DNA of 64,000 nt from positions 62,001-126,000 of the forward strand of contig NZ_FQWL01000001.1 of the NCBI RefSeq assembly GCF_900129665.1, in the 5' to 3' direction. The stretch comes from Flagellimonas flava. Lineage in GTDB: Bacteria; Bacteroidota; Bacteroidia; Flavobacteriales; Flavobacteriaceae. Shown one piece after another: positions 7,409 through 16,548 of this stretch. The notes beneath the pieces were generated by a model, which saw only the letters and a program-made list of their open reading frames with translations, was not told the DNA's origin and made no database searches. A program made the position numbers and the translations under genes. The stretch's first letter is position 1. Each line of letters starts with the position of its first letter.

Positions 7409-8347
7409 ATGGAGCACATCCTTGTTGCCAAAAACGTCTCCAAATCCTATGGTGACCATCAAGCCTTGAGCAACATATCACTTGAAATTCCGGAAAACAG
7501 CATCTATGGACTGCTTGGGCCCAATGGGGCAGGAAAGACCACTTTCATCCGTATTGTAAACCAAATCACATATCAAGATCAAGGAGAGGTTTTGTTCAAT
7601 GGAAAGCCACTTTCGCCGGAACATATTGCACAAATAGGATATCTGCCAGAGGAAAGGGGCCTTTATAAGAGCATGAAGGTTGGTGATCAGGCTCTGTATT
7701 TGGCCCAGCTCAAAGGCCTGTCCAAAACTGAGGCAAGGAAGCGACTTAAGTATTGGTTTGACCGCTTGGATATCGGGGACTGGTGGAACAAGAAAATCCA
7801 AGAACTTTCCAAAGGAATGGCTCAGAAAATACAGTTTATTGTTACCGTGCTCCACAAACCTAAATTGCTGATTTTTGATGAGCCTTTTAGTGGATTTGAC
7901 CCCATAAATGCCAATATCATCAAAGACGAGATATTACAGCTAAGAAACCAAGGAACATCTATAATTTTTTCGACGCACAGAATGGAATCTGTTGAGGAGC
8001 TATGTGAGTACATTGCCCTTATCCATAAGTCGGAGAAAATATTGGACGGTAAGCTTTCGGAAATCAAAAAAACCTATAAAAACAACATTTATTCCGTGGG
8101 GCTGGAAATAGAACATAATGCGGAGGTGTTTTTAAAGAAACTGGAAGAACAACATCAAATTATATCTTCAAGTTATGATAACAGGGAAAACCAACTTGAC
8201 TTTACCATTAAGTTGCCAACTGCCGAAACAACAGGAATCTTGTCGCAGCTGTCCAAAGAAGCCAACGTGAACCATTTTGAGGAAACCATTCCTTCAGCCA
8301 ATGATATTTTTATCCAAACTGTAAACAATAGGGATAATGGCCAGTAA
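7409..8347 (+). CDS. ABC transporter ATP-binding protein (NatA-like)
   Basis: 312-residue nucleotide-binding subunit of an ABC-2 type exporter. Visible motifs: Walker A GPNGAGKTT (about residues 38-46), Q-loop region, signature LSKGMAQKIQ, Walker B LLIFDEPFSGFDP and the switch His in STHRM. The last 90 residues form the DUF4162-like C-terminal extension typical of NatA/YhaQ-like exporters, whose substrate is not predictable. The 3' end overlaps the permease gene by 11 bp, so the two are translationally coupled. It opens a five-gene plus-strand run ending at 12654. Confidence 0.93.
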   Translation: MEHILVAKNVSKSYGDHQALSNISLEIPENSIYGLLGPNGAGKTTFIRIVNQITYQDQGEVLFNGKPLSPEHIAQIGYLPEERGLYKSMKVGDQALYLAQLKGLSKTEARKRLKYWFDRLDIGDWWNKKIQELSKGMAQKIQFIVTVLHKPKLLIFDEPFSGFDPINANIIKDEILQLRNQGTSIIFSTHRMESVEELCEYIALIHKSEKILDGKLSEIKKTYKNNIYSVGLEIEHNAEVFLKKLEEQHQIISSSYDNRENQLDFTIKLPTAETTGILSQLSKEANVNHFEETIPSANDIFIQTVNNRDNGQ

Positions 8348-9680
8348 ACTTGGATTGATTATTAAGCGAGAGTATTTGGCCAAGGTTCGTAACAAGTCCT
8401 TTATCGTTATGACCATATTAAGTCCAATTCTGATTGTGGGCATGATTGTCCTCATTGCCTACTTGACCAAGGTGAATGATAGTGAAAAACGGGTTATATC
8501 AGTTCTGAACGAAAGTACGATGCTGCATAATGAGTTTAGAATGACCGATAATATGTCATTTGTTCATTTCAATGGAATTACACTTCAGGAGGCAAAAGAT
8601 TCTACCTTGGCTTTGGGCTATTATGGTTTGCTCCATATCCCAAACGGGATTGATCTGGAAAAAATAACCGGGTCCGCCCACTTGTTTGCCAAGGATAATC
8701 CCAATACACATTTGACCCAACAAATAGAAGCTATTTTTCAGAGAAAATTGCGTCAAAAACGGCTTGGAGACCTAGGGGTTACCGCAGACCTCTTTTCTTC
8801 TGTTGAAAAACCCTTCGAACTTAATTTGGCCACTTTTGAAGGAGAGAAGAGTGTAAAGGGCATTAACGAAATAAAGGCTTTCATAGGAGGAGGATTTGGA
8901 TATGCCATTATGATGTTCATTATCATTTATGGCACCTTTGTTATGCGAAGTGTCATAGAGGAAAAGACCAGCAGAATCATAGAGGTCATTATTTCCTCTG
9001 TAAAACCATTTCAGCTAATGCTGGGAAAGATATTGGGTACTTCCTTGGCAGGAATAACACAATTTGTGATATGGCTAATTTCGGCCTCGCTGCTGTTGTT
9101 ATTGGTGGTAGCTATTTCCGGAATTGATATGATGGCAGTAATCAATGAGGTTCAGGCCACCCCTGGCGGTATGAATGGAATGTCACAACTGTCAACACCC
9201 TTAGATGAGAACACACTACTTTACGCTAGGGAAATCCTGAATATTCCATGGTTGCTCCTAATTGGATGTTTTCTGTTGTATTTTATTCTTGGCTACCTGA
9301 TATACAGCTCCATTTATGCTTCTATTGGGGCGGCAGTGGACAACGAAACGGATACACAGCAGTTTGTATTCCCTGTAATACTTCCACTCATGTTGGCCAT
9401 ATATGTCGGTTTCTTTTCGGTGTTCAGCAACCCGCACGGACCCATTGCAGTGGCCTTCTCGCTTTTTCCCTTAACATCACCTATTGTTATGTTGATGAGG
9501 CTTCCGGCGGGTATTGGAGAAGGAGGTGTACCTTTGTGGCAATTATTGGCGTCCATAATACTGCTTATAGGAACTTTTTTGGCCATAGTTTCACTTGCCG
9601 CGAAGATCTATAGGGTAGGAATATTGATGTACGGAAAACGCCCCACATACAAAGAATTGATCAAATGGTTACGATATTAA
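8337..9680 (+). CDS. ABC-2 type permease (NatB/YhaP-like)
   Basis: 447-residue membrane subunit of the exporter formed with the preceding ATPase. Topology matches the ABC2_membrane_3 family: one N-terminal helix (about residues 20-42), a roughly 150-residue extracytoplasmic domain, then five to six helices including the marker FVMRSVIEEKTSRIIEVIISSVKPFQLMLGKILG. NatAB of Bacillus is a sodium exporter, but specificity cannot be transferred from sequence. Four bp separate it from the MscS gene. Confidence 0.92.
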   Translation: MASKLGLIIKREYLAKVRNKSFIVMTILSPILIVGMIVLIAYLTKVNDSEKRVISVLNESTMLHNEFRMTDNMSFVHFNGITLQEAKDSTLALGYYGLLHIPNGIDLEKITGSAHLFAKDNPNTHLTQQIEAIFQRKLRQKRLGDLGVTADLFSSVEKPFELNLATFEGEKSVKGINEIKAFIGGGFGYAIMMFIIIYGTFVMRSVIEEKTSRIIEVIISSVKPFQLMLGKILGTSLAGITQFVIWLISASLLLLLVVAISGIDMMAVINEVQATPGGMNGMSQLSTPLDENTLLYAREILNIPWLLLIGCFLLYFILGYLIYSSIYASIGAAVDNETDTQQFVFPVILPLMLAIYVGFFSVFSNPHGPIAVAFSLFPLTSPIVMLMRLPAGIGEGGVPLWQLLASIILLIGTFLAIVSLAAKIYRVGILMYGKRPTYKELIKWLRY

Positions 9681-9684
9681 GTTC

Positions 9685-10584
9685 ATGATTCAGGAAGGGA
9701 CAAATGAAATAAAAGAAATCATCCAAGAAGACATTTGGGGCTCTATCAAGGAGTTCCTTAACATGGGTATCCATTTGGGCGAAGGTTCAAAATCCATTCA
9801 TCTCACTATTGGACTTCTCCTGATTTTGGCCGTAACCCTCGTAATCACCAGACTACTCCTCAAATGGCTCCGGTACCTGTTGACGCGTAAAATGGAAACA
9901 GAGGACCGCCAAAAGTTCTCCAGTGTATTCAAGTTTGCCAATTATGTGATTTATGTAGTAGTTCTTTTAATCACTTTAAGCGCTGGAGGTATTGATATAA
10001 CCTTGGTGATAACCGCTTCGGCCGCACTTTTTGTTGGTCTGGGACTGGCCTTACAGGAACTGTTCCAAGATATTCTTGGCGGGATACTTATTATAGTCGA
10101 TAAATCACTGCAAGTCGGTGATATCGTTGAAGTAGATGGGAAGGTAGGTAAGGTTTTCGAAATAAAACTAAGAACAACAAGGGCGATTACCAGAGATGAC
10201 AAGGTGGTGATCATTCCAAACCATAAGTTCATTAGCGATATTGTTTTTAACTATACACAGAACCATAGAACCACTATGGAAAGGGTGGTAGTAGGCGTGG
10301 CCTATGGAAGCGATGTGGATTTGGTGACCCGATTGTTGGAAGAGGTCGTTGTTGACCAAAAACAGGTGTTGAAGAATCCAAAGCCCTTTGTGCTGTTTGA
10401 TGATTTTGGAGATTCGGCCTTGGTGTTTTCCCTCAATTTTTTTACCAATGATAGTTTTGCGGGCTTACGGATAAAAAGTCAGATCAGATATAAGATCAAT
10501 ACCAAATTCAGGGAAAACAACGTTACTATTCCATTCCCGCAGCGGGATGTCCATATTATTCAGCAGCAAAAACCTCAAGAATAG
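9685..10584 (+). CDS. MscS family mechanosensitive ion channel
   Basis: 299-residue small-conductance mechanosensitive channel that vents solutes on hypo-osmotic shock. The pore-lining helix is in ASAALFVGLGLALQELFQDILGGILIIVDK, a Gly/Ala-rich TM3 with the family kink; it is followed by the beta-domain GDIVEVDGKVGKVFEIKLRTTRAITRDDKVVIIPN and the mixed C-terminal cage. About three TM helices precede it. It sits 4 bp after the ABC permease and 32 bp before the DUF6268 gene, in one transcriptional direction. Confidence 0.93.
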   Translation: MIQEGTNEIKEIIQEDIWGSIKEFLNMGIHLGEGSKSIHLTIGLLLILAVTLVITRLLLKWLRYLLTRKMETEDRQKFSSVFKFANYVIYVVVLLITLSAGGIDITLVITASAALFVGLGLALQELFQDILGGILIIVDKSLQVGDIVEVDGKVGKVFEIKLRTTRAITRDDKVVIIPNHKFISDIVFNYTQNHRTTMERVVVGVAYGSDVDLVTRLLEEVVVDQKQVLKNPKPFVLFDDFGDSALVFSLNFFTNDSFAGLRIKSQIRYKINTKFRENNVTIPFPQRDVHIIQQQKPQE

Positions 10585-10616
10585 CGGCAAATTGTACATA
10601 TTCTCCTGTTAAAGAG

Positions 10617-11480
10617 ATGCTTACCGGTGTGCTCCTGCTGTTTTGTGCCCTTTACGGATTCACACAAAGTTCCGACATTCTTAGGGTGGAATATCTGAAT
10701 ATCCCAGAAAATGATACTGGAATAAAGACCCAGCGCTATAAGTTTCTTTTCAATTTGCCCATACAGGTCAATGCCAAAAAAGACTACTTGATAACAGGAC
10801 TTGAGTACAACAAACTTGATGTTGGCTACGCACGTGATTTTGGTTTTGACAAAAGTGAACTCAACCGCTTTCACGTGGTCGATTTGAATCTGGGCTATAT
10901 AACCAAATGGAATGAAAACTGGAACCTTGTCACCATATTAACCCCCAGACTGGCTTCAAATTTTACCGAGCGCACCATCAGCGATGATTTTTTCCTCAAT
11001 GCCACAGCTACATTCTGGAAGGAAAACCCCACAGCCGATAAACCCTATCGCATTGTTCTGGGATTGTCTTACAATAGTACCACGGGTTTGCCTATTCCCT
11101 TGCCCTTGATCAGCTACTATCGCCGATTTCACCCGAATTGGTCTTATACTTTGGGCATACCGCGCTCTGGCTTCAAATACCACCCTGCCAAAAAGCACAC
11201 TTTGGAAATGGCACTATTCTTGGATGGATACTTTATAAATATCCAAAACAATATCGTTTTGCCAGATAGTCAGATTGCATCCAAAATTTCTCTGTCCGCT
11301 TTGGTCACGGCGTTTGGTTATCAGTACAACATTTCAAAACGTATGGCTTTGTATGTGTTGGCAGGTCGTTCCATTGAGCAGGAAGGAAAGTTGCGAAACG
11401 ATGATAGAGGGGATGTTTTTTTACTGAATAACGAATCAAATCTTTATATTCGGACAGGGTTCAAGATTGGAATTTTTTAA
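10617..11480 (+). CDS. DUF6268 family outer-membrane beta-barrel protein
   Basis: 287-residue exported protein with a signal peptide (MLTGVLLLFCALYGFTQ) and alternating aromatic beta-strand pattern throughout (for example LNLGYITKWNENWNLVTILTPRL and RIVLGLSYNSTTGLPIPLPLISYYRR), ending IRTGFKIGIF with a terminal Phe, as in outer-membrane barrels. I assign DUF6268 from overall resemblance. No function is known. It lies between the MscS channel and the response regulator, 10 bp upstream of the latter. Confidence 0.75.
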   Translation: MLTGVLLLFCALYGFTQSSDILRVEYLNIPENDTGIKTQRYKFLFNLPIQVNAKKDYLITGLEYNKLDVGYARDFGFDKSELNRFHVVDLNLGYITKWNENWNLVTILTPRLASNFTERTISDDFFLNATATFWKENPTADKPYRIVLGLSYNSTTGLPIPLPLISYYRRFHPNWSYTLGIPRSGFKYHPAKKHTLEMALFLDGYFINIQNNIVLPDSQIASKISLSALVTAFGYQYNISKRMALYVLAGRSIEQEGKLRNDDRGDVFLLNNESNLYIRTGFKIGIF

Positions 11481-11490
11481 ATAGAAACGT

Positions 11491-12654
11491 ATGCCTAAAA
11501 TACTGGTTATAGAGGACGAAGCGGCAATCAGGAGAGTGCTGATAAAAATATTGAGTGAGGAAAGTGATACTTATAATGTCCAAGAGGCCGAGGATGGCCT
11601 TAAGGGCATGGAGGTAATCAAGAAAGAAGACTTTGATTTGGTGCTTTGCGATATTAAGATGCCGAAGATGGACGGGGTTGAAGTACTGGAGGCAGCGAAG
11701 AAGATTAAACCGGAAATACCCTTTATCATGATTTCTGGGCATGGCGATTTGGACACGGCCGTAAACACCATGCGTTTGGGTGCCTTTGACTATATTTCTA
11801 AACCTCCAGACCTGAATCGCTTACTTACCACCGTCAGAAATGCGCTAGACCGGAAGGAACTTGTCGTAGAAAATAAAATATTGAAAAAGAAGGTCTCCAA
11901 AAACTATGAAATGATTGGGGAGAGCAAGGAGATTGGGGCTATTAAGGATATGATTGAAAAAGTGGCACCAACCGATGCCAGAGTACTGATTACGGGTCCG
12001 AATGGAACCGGAAAGGAATTGGTGGCCCACTGGTTGCACCAAAAAAGTCCACGTTCGTCAGCTCCATTTATTGAAGTCAATTGCGCAGCGATTCCCTCCG
12101 AACTTATAGAAAGTGAGCTTTTTGGGCATGTAAAAGGAGCGTTCACCTCGGCCGTAAAGGATAGGGCAGGTAAATTTGAGGCAGCCAATAAGGGCACAAT
12201 TTTCTTGGACGAAATAGGTGACATGAGTCTTTCCGCACAAGCTAAAGTGCTCAGGGCCTTGCAGGAAAATAAGATTTCCCGGGTCGGAACAGATAAAGAT
12301 ATCAAGGTTGATGTTCGTGTGTTGGCGGCAACCAATAAAGACTTAAAAAAGGAAATCGCAGATGGAAAATTCCGGGAAGATTTATATCATCGATTGGCGG
12401 TTATTTTAATCAAGGTTCCGGCTTTGAACGACCGAAGGAATGATATTCCTCTTTTAATGGAGCATTTTGCCAATAAAATCTCGTCGGAGCAAGGTACGGC
12501 ACCTAAGGAATTCTCCAAAAAGGCAATGGAATTGCTGAAAAGCTATGATTGGACCGGAAACGTTCGGGAGCTCAGAAATGTAGTGGAACGGCTGATTATT
12601 TTGGGAGGTCAGGAAATTTCCGAGGAAGATGTGAAGTTATTTGCCAGCAAGTAA
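11491..12654 (+). CDS. sigma-54-type AAA+ response regulator lacking a DNA-binding domain
   Basis: 387 residues. The receiver domain (1-120) has the phosphoacceptor Asp54 and Lys104 (SKPPD). The central AAA+ domain (about 138-380) has Walker A GPNGTGKE (169-176), Walker B TIFLDEIGD (236-244) and the sigma-54 contact loop as GAFTSA (216-221), Ser replacing the Gly of GAFTGA. The chain ends at EEDVKLFASK directly after the AAA+ C-terminal helices (NVRELRNVVERL), so the usual Fis-type helix-turn-helix (about 60-80 residues) is absent. A frameshift is unlikely: the next sequence belongs to a convergent gene overlapping by 18 bp. No histidine kinase is adjacent. It could activate from solution or act on a partner. 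Confidence 0.9.
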   Translation: MPKILVIEDEAAIRRVLIKILSEESDTYNVQEAEDGLKGMEVIKKEDFDLVLCDIKMPKMDGVEVLEAAKKIKPEIPFIMISGHGDLDTAVNTMRLGAFDYISKPPDLNRLLTTVRNALDRKELVVENKILKKKVSKNYEMIGESKEIGAIKDMIEKVAPTDARVLITGPNGTGKELVAHWLHQKSPRSSAPFIEVNCAAIPSELIESELFGHVKGAFTSAVKDRAGKFEAANKGTIFLDEIGDMSLSAQAKVLRALQENKISRVGTDKDIKVDVRVLAATNKDLKKEIADGKFREDLYHRLAVILIKVPALNDRRNDIPLLMEHFANKISSEQGTAPKEFSKKAMELLKSYDWTGNVRELRNVVERLIILGGQEISEEDVKLFASK

Positions 12655-13368
12655 ACTGCCTGCACCACAATCTCCAAGGCGTTTTAGAGCGCCCATGGTA
12701 ATGGTCTTTACTCTTTGATGGTATTGTTTTTTATGCTCGGAAAGCCCTGTGTCTAGAAGAGTTTCAATGGCCTCATTGTGTATGCGGGAGATAAATTGAT
12801 GAGCTTCCTTACATTCAACGCCAGTAACCACCTTGTCCAAAGAGGATTCAAAACCCAATAGGCAGGTATGCACCTGTTTTTTGACCGTGTTTTCTTCGTT
12901 CAATACAATGCCTCCCTGATGCTTAAGGGCATCCTTGGTATTTAAAAACAAAATATCGTTACCGTAGGCACTTACGGCCTCCTCTTCAAAAATATCCAAC
13001 ACCTTGGTCCCAATTGCGATGTGCTCCAATGCTTTGTGCAATTCTTTTTTGGAAGTTCTGAAACTAGTAGCTTTTGTAGATTCCTTAAGGTAAAACAAGG
13101 CTGCTTCGAGGCTTTCTATAGTGCCGTCGCAGCCACAGTCTATAAAATTGGATCTTGTTTTTTCAATGCTGTTTAGCGCTTTAAAGGAAAAGTACTTGGA
13201 TTGTTCAAAATTCTCCGCAGTAATAGCCTCTTCGGTCTTAATTTTAATGTATTCCAAATTGGAGTTGGCATACTCGCAGGCATTGCGCGAGATAAAGGAA
13301 GACAATATCAAAAGGCTGATTACGCCCAAGATAAAGACTATAAGTAGGATAATCTTTCTTGTTTTCAT
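12637..13368 (-). CDS. membrane-anchored hypothetical protein
   Basis: 243-residue protein with one N-terminal hydrophobic helix (about residues 5-26, ILLIVFILGVISLLILSSF) and a mostly helical remainder outside the cytoplasm. Cysteines in FIDCGCDGTIE, HTCLLG, GVECKE and GDCGAGSL could make disulfides. I recognise no domain. Its 3' end overlaps that of the sigma-54-type regulator by 18 bp in a convergent arrangement, so the two transcripts are antisense over their ends. Confidence 0.75.
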   Translation of the reverse strand: MKTRKIILLIVFILGVISLLILSSFISRNACEYANSNLEYIKIKTEEAITAENFEQSKYFSFKALNSIEKTRSNFIDCGCDGTIESLEAALFYLKESTKATSFRTSKKELHKALEHIAIGTKVLDIFEEEAVSAYGNDILFLNTKDALKHQGGIVLNEENTVKKQVHTCLLGFESSLDKVVTGVECKEAHQFISRIHNEAIETLLDTGLSEHKKQYHQRVKTITMGALKRLGDCGAGSLLAGK

Positions 13369-13546
13369 AACGCTTGATTTGGGACAGTGCGTCTTATGTT
13401 TCCTACGAAGTTAGGTGAAGAATCTGCTAAAGGTAAATAAAATCGATAAAACACGAACTTCAACTATAAGATGTAAATAGGATCGATGAACGGCAGTTTT
13501 TGGTCGATGGTTGAAGGAATGGACAAAAAAAACTATATTCATTCCC

Positions 13547-14431
13547 ATGGAAAACAGAGATTTACAGCGATATCGGGTAAAACAAGAGGTCAAGCTCAAA
13601 GAAATAGATACATATGAAGATTTTAACAGCTCGGACAAGGCCCTGAAAAAGGAATTGGAGAATATCCGCGAGGATTTAGGCAAATTCCAGGATAAACTCT
13701 ACGCCCACGGAAAATACGCAGTTTTGGTCTGTCTTCAGGGAATGGACACTGCCGGTAAGGACAGCCTAATCCGAGAGGTCTTCAAAGATTTTAATGTCAG
13801 GGGAGTGGAAGTACATAGTTTTAAGGTGCCTACGGAACTGGAACGCAAGCACGACTATCTCTGGAGACATTACCTAGCCCTGCCTGCACGTGGTAAATTC
13901 AGTGTTTTCAACAGAACTCACTATGAAAATGTACTGGTGACCAAGGTGCATCCAGAATACATACTCGGTGAGGACATCCCAGGAGTTGATACCGTTTCAG
14001 ATATCGACTCGACCTTCTGGGAAAACAGGTATAGGCAAATCAACGATTTTGAAAAGCATATTGCTGAAAATGGAACCTTGATTTTCAAGTTTTTCCTTCA
14101 TCTGTCCAAAGAGGAACAACGGCAACGTTTGCTGAGGCGTATTCGACTCAAGGAAAAGAACTGGAAGTTCTCGCCAGGAGATCTTAAGGAGCGCAAACTC
14201 TGGGAACAATACCAAGAATGCTATGAGGAAGCTATTAATAAAACTTCCAAAACGAATGCACCTTGGCACATAATTCCTGCGGACAACAAAAAAGCTGCCC
14301 GGGTTATTGTAGCTTCCATTCTTCTGGAAGCGTTAAAAAAGTACAAAGATATTGAGGAACCTGAACTGGATGACGAAATAAAAGCTAATTTAGAAACCTT
14401 CAAACACGAACTTGAAAAAGAAACCGAATGA
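13547..14431 (+). CDS. ppk2: polyphosphate kinase 2 family protein
   Basis: 294-residue PPK2, which transfers phosphate between polyphosphate and nucleotides. The P-loop is QGMDTAGKDSLIREV, followed by HSFKVPTELERKHDYLWRHY (lid module) and the second Walker-like FNRTHYENVLVTKVHP. Single-domain length fits class I (NDP) or class III (NMP/NDP) enzymes; I cannot decide the class without alignment. ATG 13547 is chosen over an in-frame start at 13511, which adds 12 atypical residues. The stop overlaps the next start by 4 bp (ATGA), so the M28 peptidase is translationally coupled. Confidence 0.92.
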   Translation: MENRDLQRYRVKQEVKLKEIDTYEDFNSSDKALKKELENIREDLGKFQDKLYAHGKYAVLVCLQGMDTAGKDSLIREVFKDFNVRGVEVHSFKVPTELERKHDYLWRHYLALPARGKFSVFNRTHYENVLVTKVHPEYILGEDIPGVDTVSDIDSTFWENRYRQINDFEKHIAENGTLIFKFFLHLSKEEQRQRLLRRIRLKEKNWKFSPGDLKERKLWEQYQECYEEAINKTSKTNAPWHIIPADNKKAARVIVASILLEALKKYKDIEEPELDDEIKANLETFKHELEKETE

Positions 14432-15825
14432 GAACAACCCTACTCCTACTTCTTTTAGTTATAAGCACTCCGTTTTTTGCACAATCCGAAGATGAAAGAC
14501 AACTAAGGGCCATCTATGATAAGGCGCTTACCAATGGAAAGGCCTATGACTGGTTGAACCATCTTTCCAACCAGATTGGAGGAAGACTTTCCGGTTCCGT
14601 TCAAGCGCAGCAAGCGGTTGATTATACCCGGGAACAATTAGACTCCCTTGGTTTAGATCGTGTATGGTTACAACCCGTAATGGTTCCAAAATGGGTGCGG
14701 GGTACCCCTGAATTTGCGTTCATTGAGACCAAGCCTGGAGTAACCACCAATGTTCCCATTTGTGCCCTTGGAGGTTCAGTGGCAACCCCAGATGTTGGGA
14801 TCAAAGCCAATATTGTTGAAGTTCAGGGGATAGAAGACCTCGAAAAAGTAGGGCGTGAAAATATAGAGGGGAAGATTGTTTTTTACAATCGGCCAATGGA
14901 CCCCAAGTTGATCAGCACCTTTGCCTCATATTCTGGATGTGTCGATCAACGGTATGCCGGAGCAGCGGAAGCTGGAAAGTTTGGGGCTTTAGGAGTAATC
15001 GTACGTTCAGTGACCTTAAGGTTGGATGATTATCCACATACCGGTTCCATGAGTTATGGAGACACCCCGGTTTCGGAGCGGATTCCTGCTGCTGCGATAA
15101 GCACAAAAGGTGCCGAATTGCTTAGCACTACACTTAAATTAAATCCAGACATCAAGTTTTATTTCAAACAGAACTGCAAGCAGTTGGACGATGTGGAATC
15201 CTATAATGTTATTGGTGAAATCCAGGGTTCAACATATCCTAATGAGGTAATGGTAGTTGGAGGACATTTGGATTCATGGGATTTGGGGGATGGCTCCCAT
15301 GATGATGGCGCCGGTTGTGTCCAGAGCATGGATGTTCTTCGCTTGCTGAAGGAAACTGGTTATAAACCCAAACGAACACTCCGTGTAGTACTGTTCATGA
15401 ATGAGGAAAACGGGCTTCGAGGCGGTAATAAGTATGCCGAGGTGGCCCGCCGGAAAAATGAAAAGCACGTGTTTGCGCTAGAGAGTGATTCCGGAGGTTT
15501 TACTCCCAGAGGTTTTTCCTTTAATTGTTCCGATGAAAATTTGAAACAAATACAAAGCTGGGCTGGTCTTTTCGAACCTTATCTTATCCACATGTTCGTG
15601 GAAGGCTATAGTGGTGCGGATATTCGACCATTAATGGACCAAGATCTGGTGTTGGCAGGCCTTCGTCCAGACTCTCAGCGTTATTTTGACCATCACCACG
15701 CGGAAAACGACACTTTTGAGCATGTAAACAAACGTGAACTTGAACTTGGTGCAGCTACCATGGCCAGTTTGGTGTATTTGATAGATAAATACGGGACGAT
15801 TCCAAACAAAAAGATTAAAGGGTAA
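14428..15825 (+). CDS. secreted M28 family metallopeptidase
   Basis: 465-residue exported peptidase: signal peptide to about residue 18 (LLLLLLVISTPFFAQS). The co-catalytic zinc set of M28 is visible: GGHLDSWD (His), SHDDGAGC (bridging Asp), MNEENGLRG (catalytic Glu and ligand Glu), ESDSGG (Asp) and the C-terminal HHHAENDTFEHV (His). An inserted PA-like region occupies about residues 120-240. It resembles carboxypeptidase Q/aminopeptidase-like M28 proteins and likely trims peptides in the periplasm. Coupled to ppk2 by a 4-bp overlap, though no functional link is evident. Confidence 0.92.
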   Translation: MRTTLLLLLLVISTPFFAQSEDERQLRAIYDKALTNGKAYDWLNHLSNQIGGRLSGSVQAQQAVDYTREQLDSLGLDRVWLQPVMVPKWVRGTPEFAFIETKPGVTTNVPICALGGSVATPDVGIKANIVEVQGIEDLEKVGRENIEGKIVFYNRPMDPKLISTFASYSGCVDQRYAGAAEAGKFGALGVIVRSVTLRLDDYPHTGSMSYGDTPVSERIPAAAISTKGAELLSTTLKLNPDIKFYFKQNCKQLDDVESYNVIGEIQGSTYPNEVMVVGGHLDSWDLGDGSHDDGAGCVQSMDVLRLLKETGYKPKRTLRVVLFMNEENGLRGGNKYAEVARRKNEKHVFALESDSGGFTPRGFSFNCSDENLKQIQSWAGLFEPYLIHMFVEGYSGADIRPLMDQDLVLAGLRPDSQRYFDHHHAENDTFEHVNKRELELGAATMASLVYLIDKYGTIPNKKIKG

Positions 15826-15875
15826 GTCCTAATCGGTTTAGCTAAATCTAAACGGAACGCTTGAGCAGCAAAAAT

Positions 15876-16526
15876 TTATTGGTTTATCTGTTTGATAATT
15901 AGTTCGGACTTATTGGATATCCAAACGTTGTCGTCGGTTACGTTTTCAGATTTTAACCTTAAATGAATGTCGATTTCTGATTCAGGAAAGGCGTCCAACA
16001 AGTTATCCGAGATTACGTTCACATATTCCGTACTTGAGGTGGAAAGTTCAGTGTTTTCAATAATTTCAAAATTTGTGGCATCGTACAGATCAACAATAGC
16101 ACGGTTTCCGCTATTATCGGACTTTATACTAGCTGTGTAAATGATGGAGCTTAGGTTATCCCAACTTCTTTTGTCAAATTTTATGATTGCTGGATAGACA
16201 TTTATATTATCTCCAGAGGTTCCTGAAGCTCCCGAATTATTGTTGTGCAAGACTATTCTTGTTTCTTTTGAAATTGGGTCCTCAATTCCGCCACAGACAA
16301 ATTTTGTGTCTCCTATTTCGCCAGATTCAAGAGTGAAATTGGAATTAGAATCCAAACCTGTGTCAATCCTGATTCCTCCAAATTGACAATTGTCACCTGG
16401 AGTTTCCTGTGAAAATAGGGTAATTGAGGACAAGCCCGACACTCCATCTTCGCCATCTTCAGGTTGGCAACTGATGAGGAGAGCAAGGGCAATAAGTAAA
16501 TATCCAACTACTAGATACTGTCTCAT
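15876..16526 (-). CDS. lipoprotein with collagen-like motif and DUF7151-like domain, copy 1
   Basis: 216-residue lipoprotein; signal ends LLISC with the acylated Cys near residue 20. The mature part begins QPEDGEDGVSG, a short Gly-x-y stretch, then a block FGGIRIDTGLDSNSNFTLESGEI...FVCGG, resembling DUF7151, then a beta-rich domain of about 130 residues starting at RIVLHNNNSGASGTSG. ATG 16526 is preferred to 16544 because it starts directly at the signal. It is a paralogue of the gene 22 bp upstream on the same strand, with matching domain order, so it arose by tandem duplication. Function unknown, probably surface-exposed. Confidence 0.8.
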   Translation of the reverse strand: MRQYLVVGYLLIALALLISCQPEDGEDGVSGLSSITLFSQETPGDNCQFGGIRIDTGLDSNSNFTLESGEIGDTKFVCGGIEDPISKETRIVLHNNNSGASGTSGDNINVYPAIIKFDKRSWDNLSSIIYTASIKSDNSGNRAIVDLYDATNFEIIENTELSTSSTEYVNVISDNLLDAFPESEIDIHLRLKSENVTDDNVWISNKSELIIKQINQ

Positions 16527-16548
16527 AATAGATTCAAATTGCATGTTG

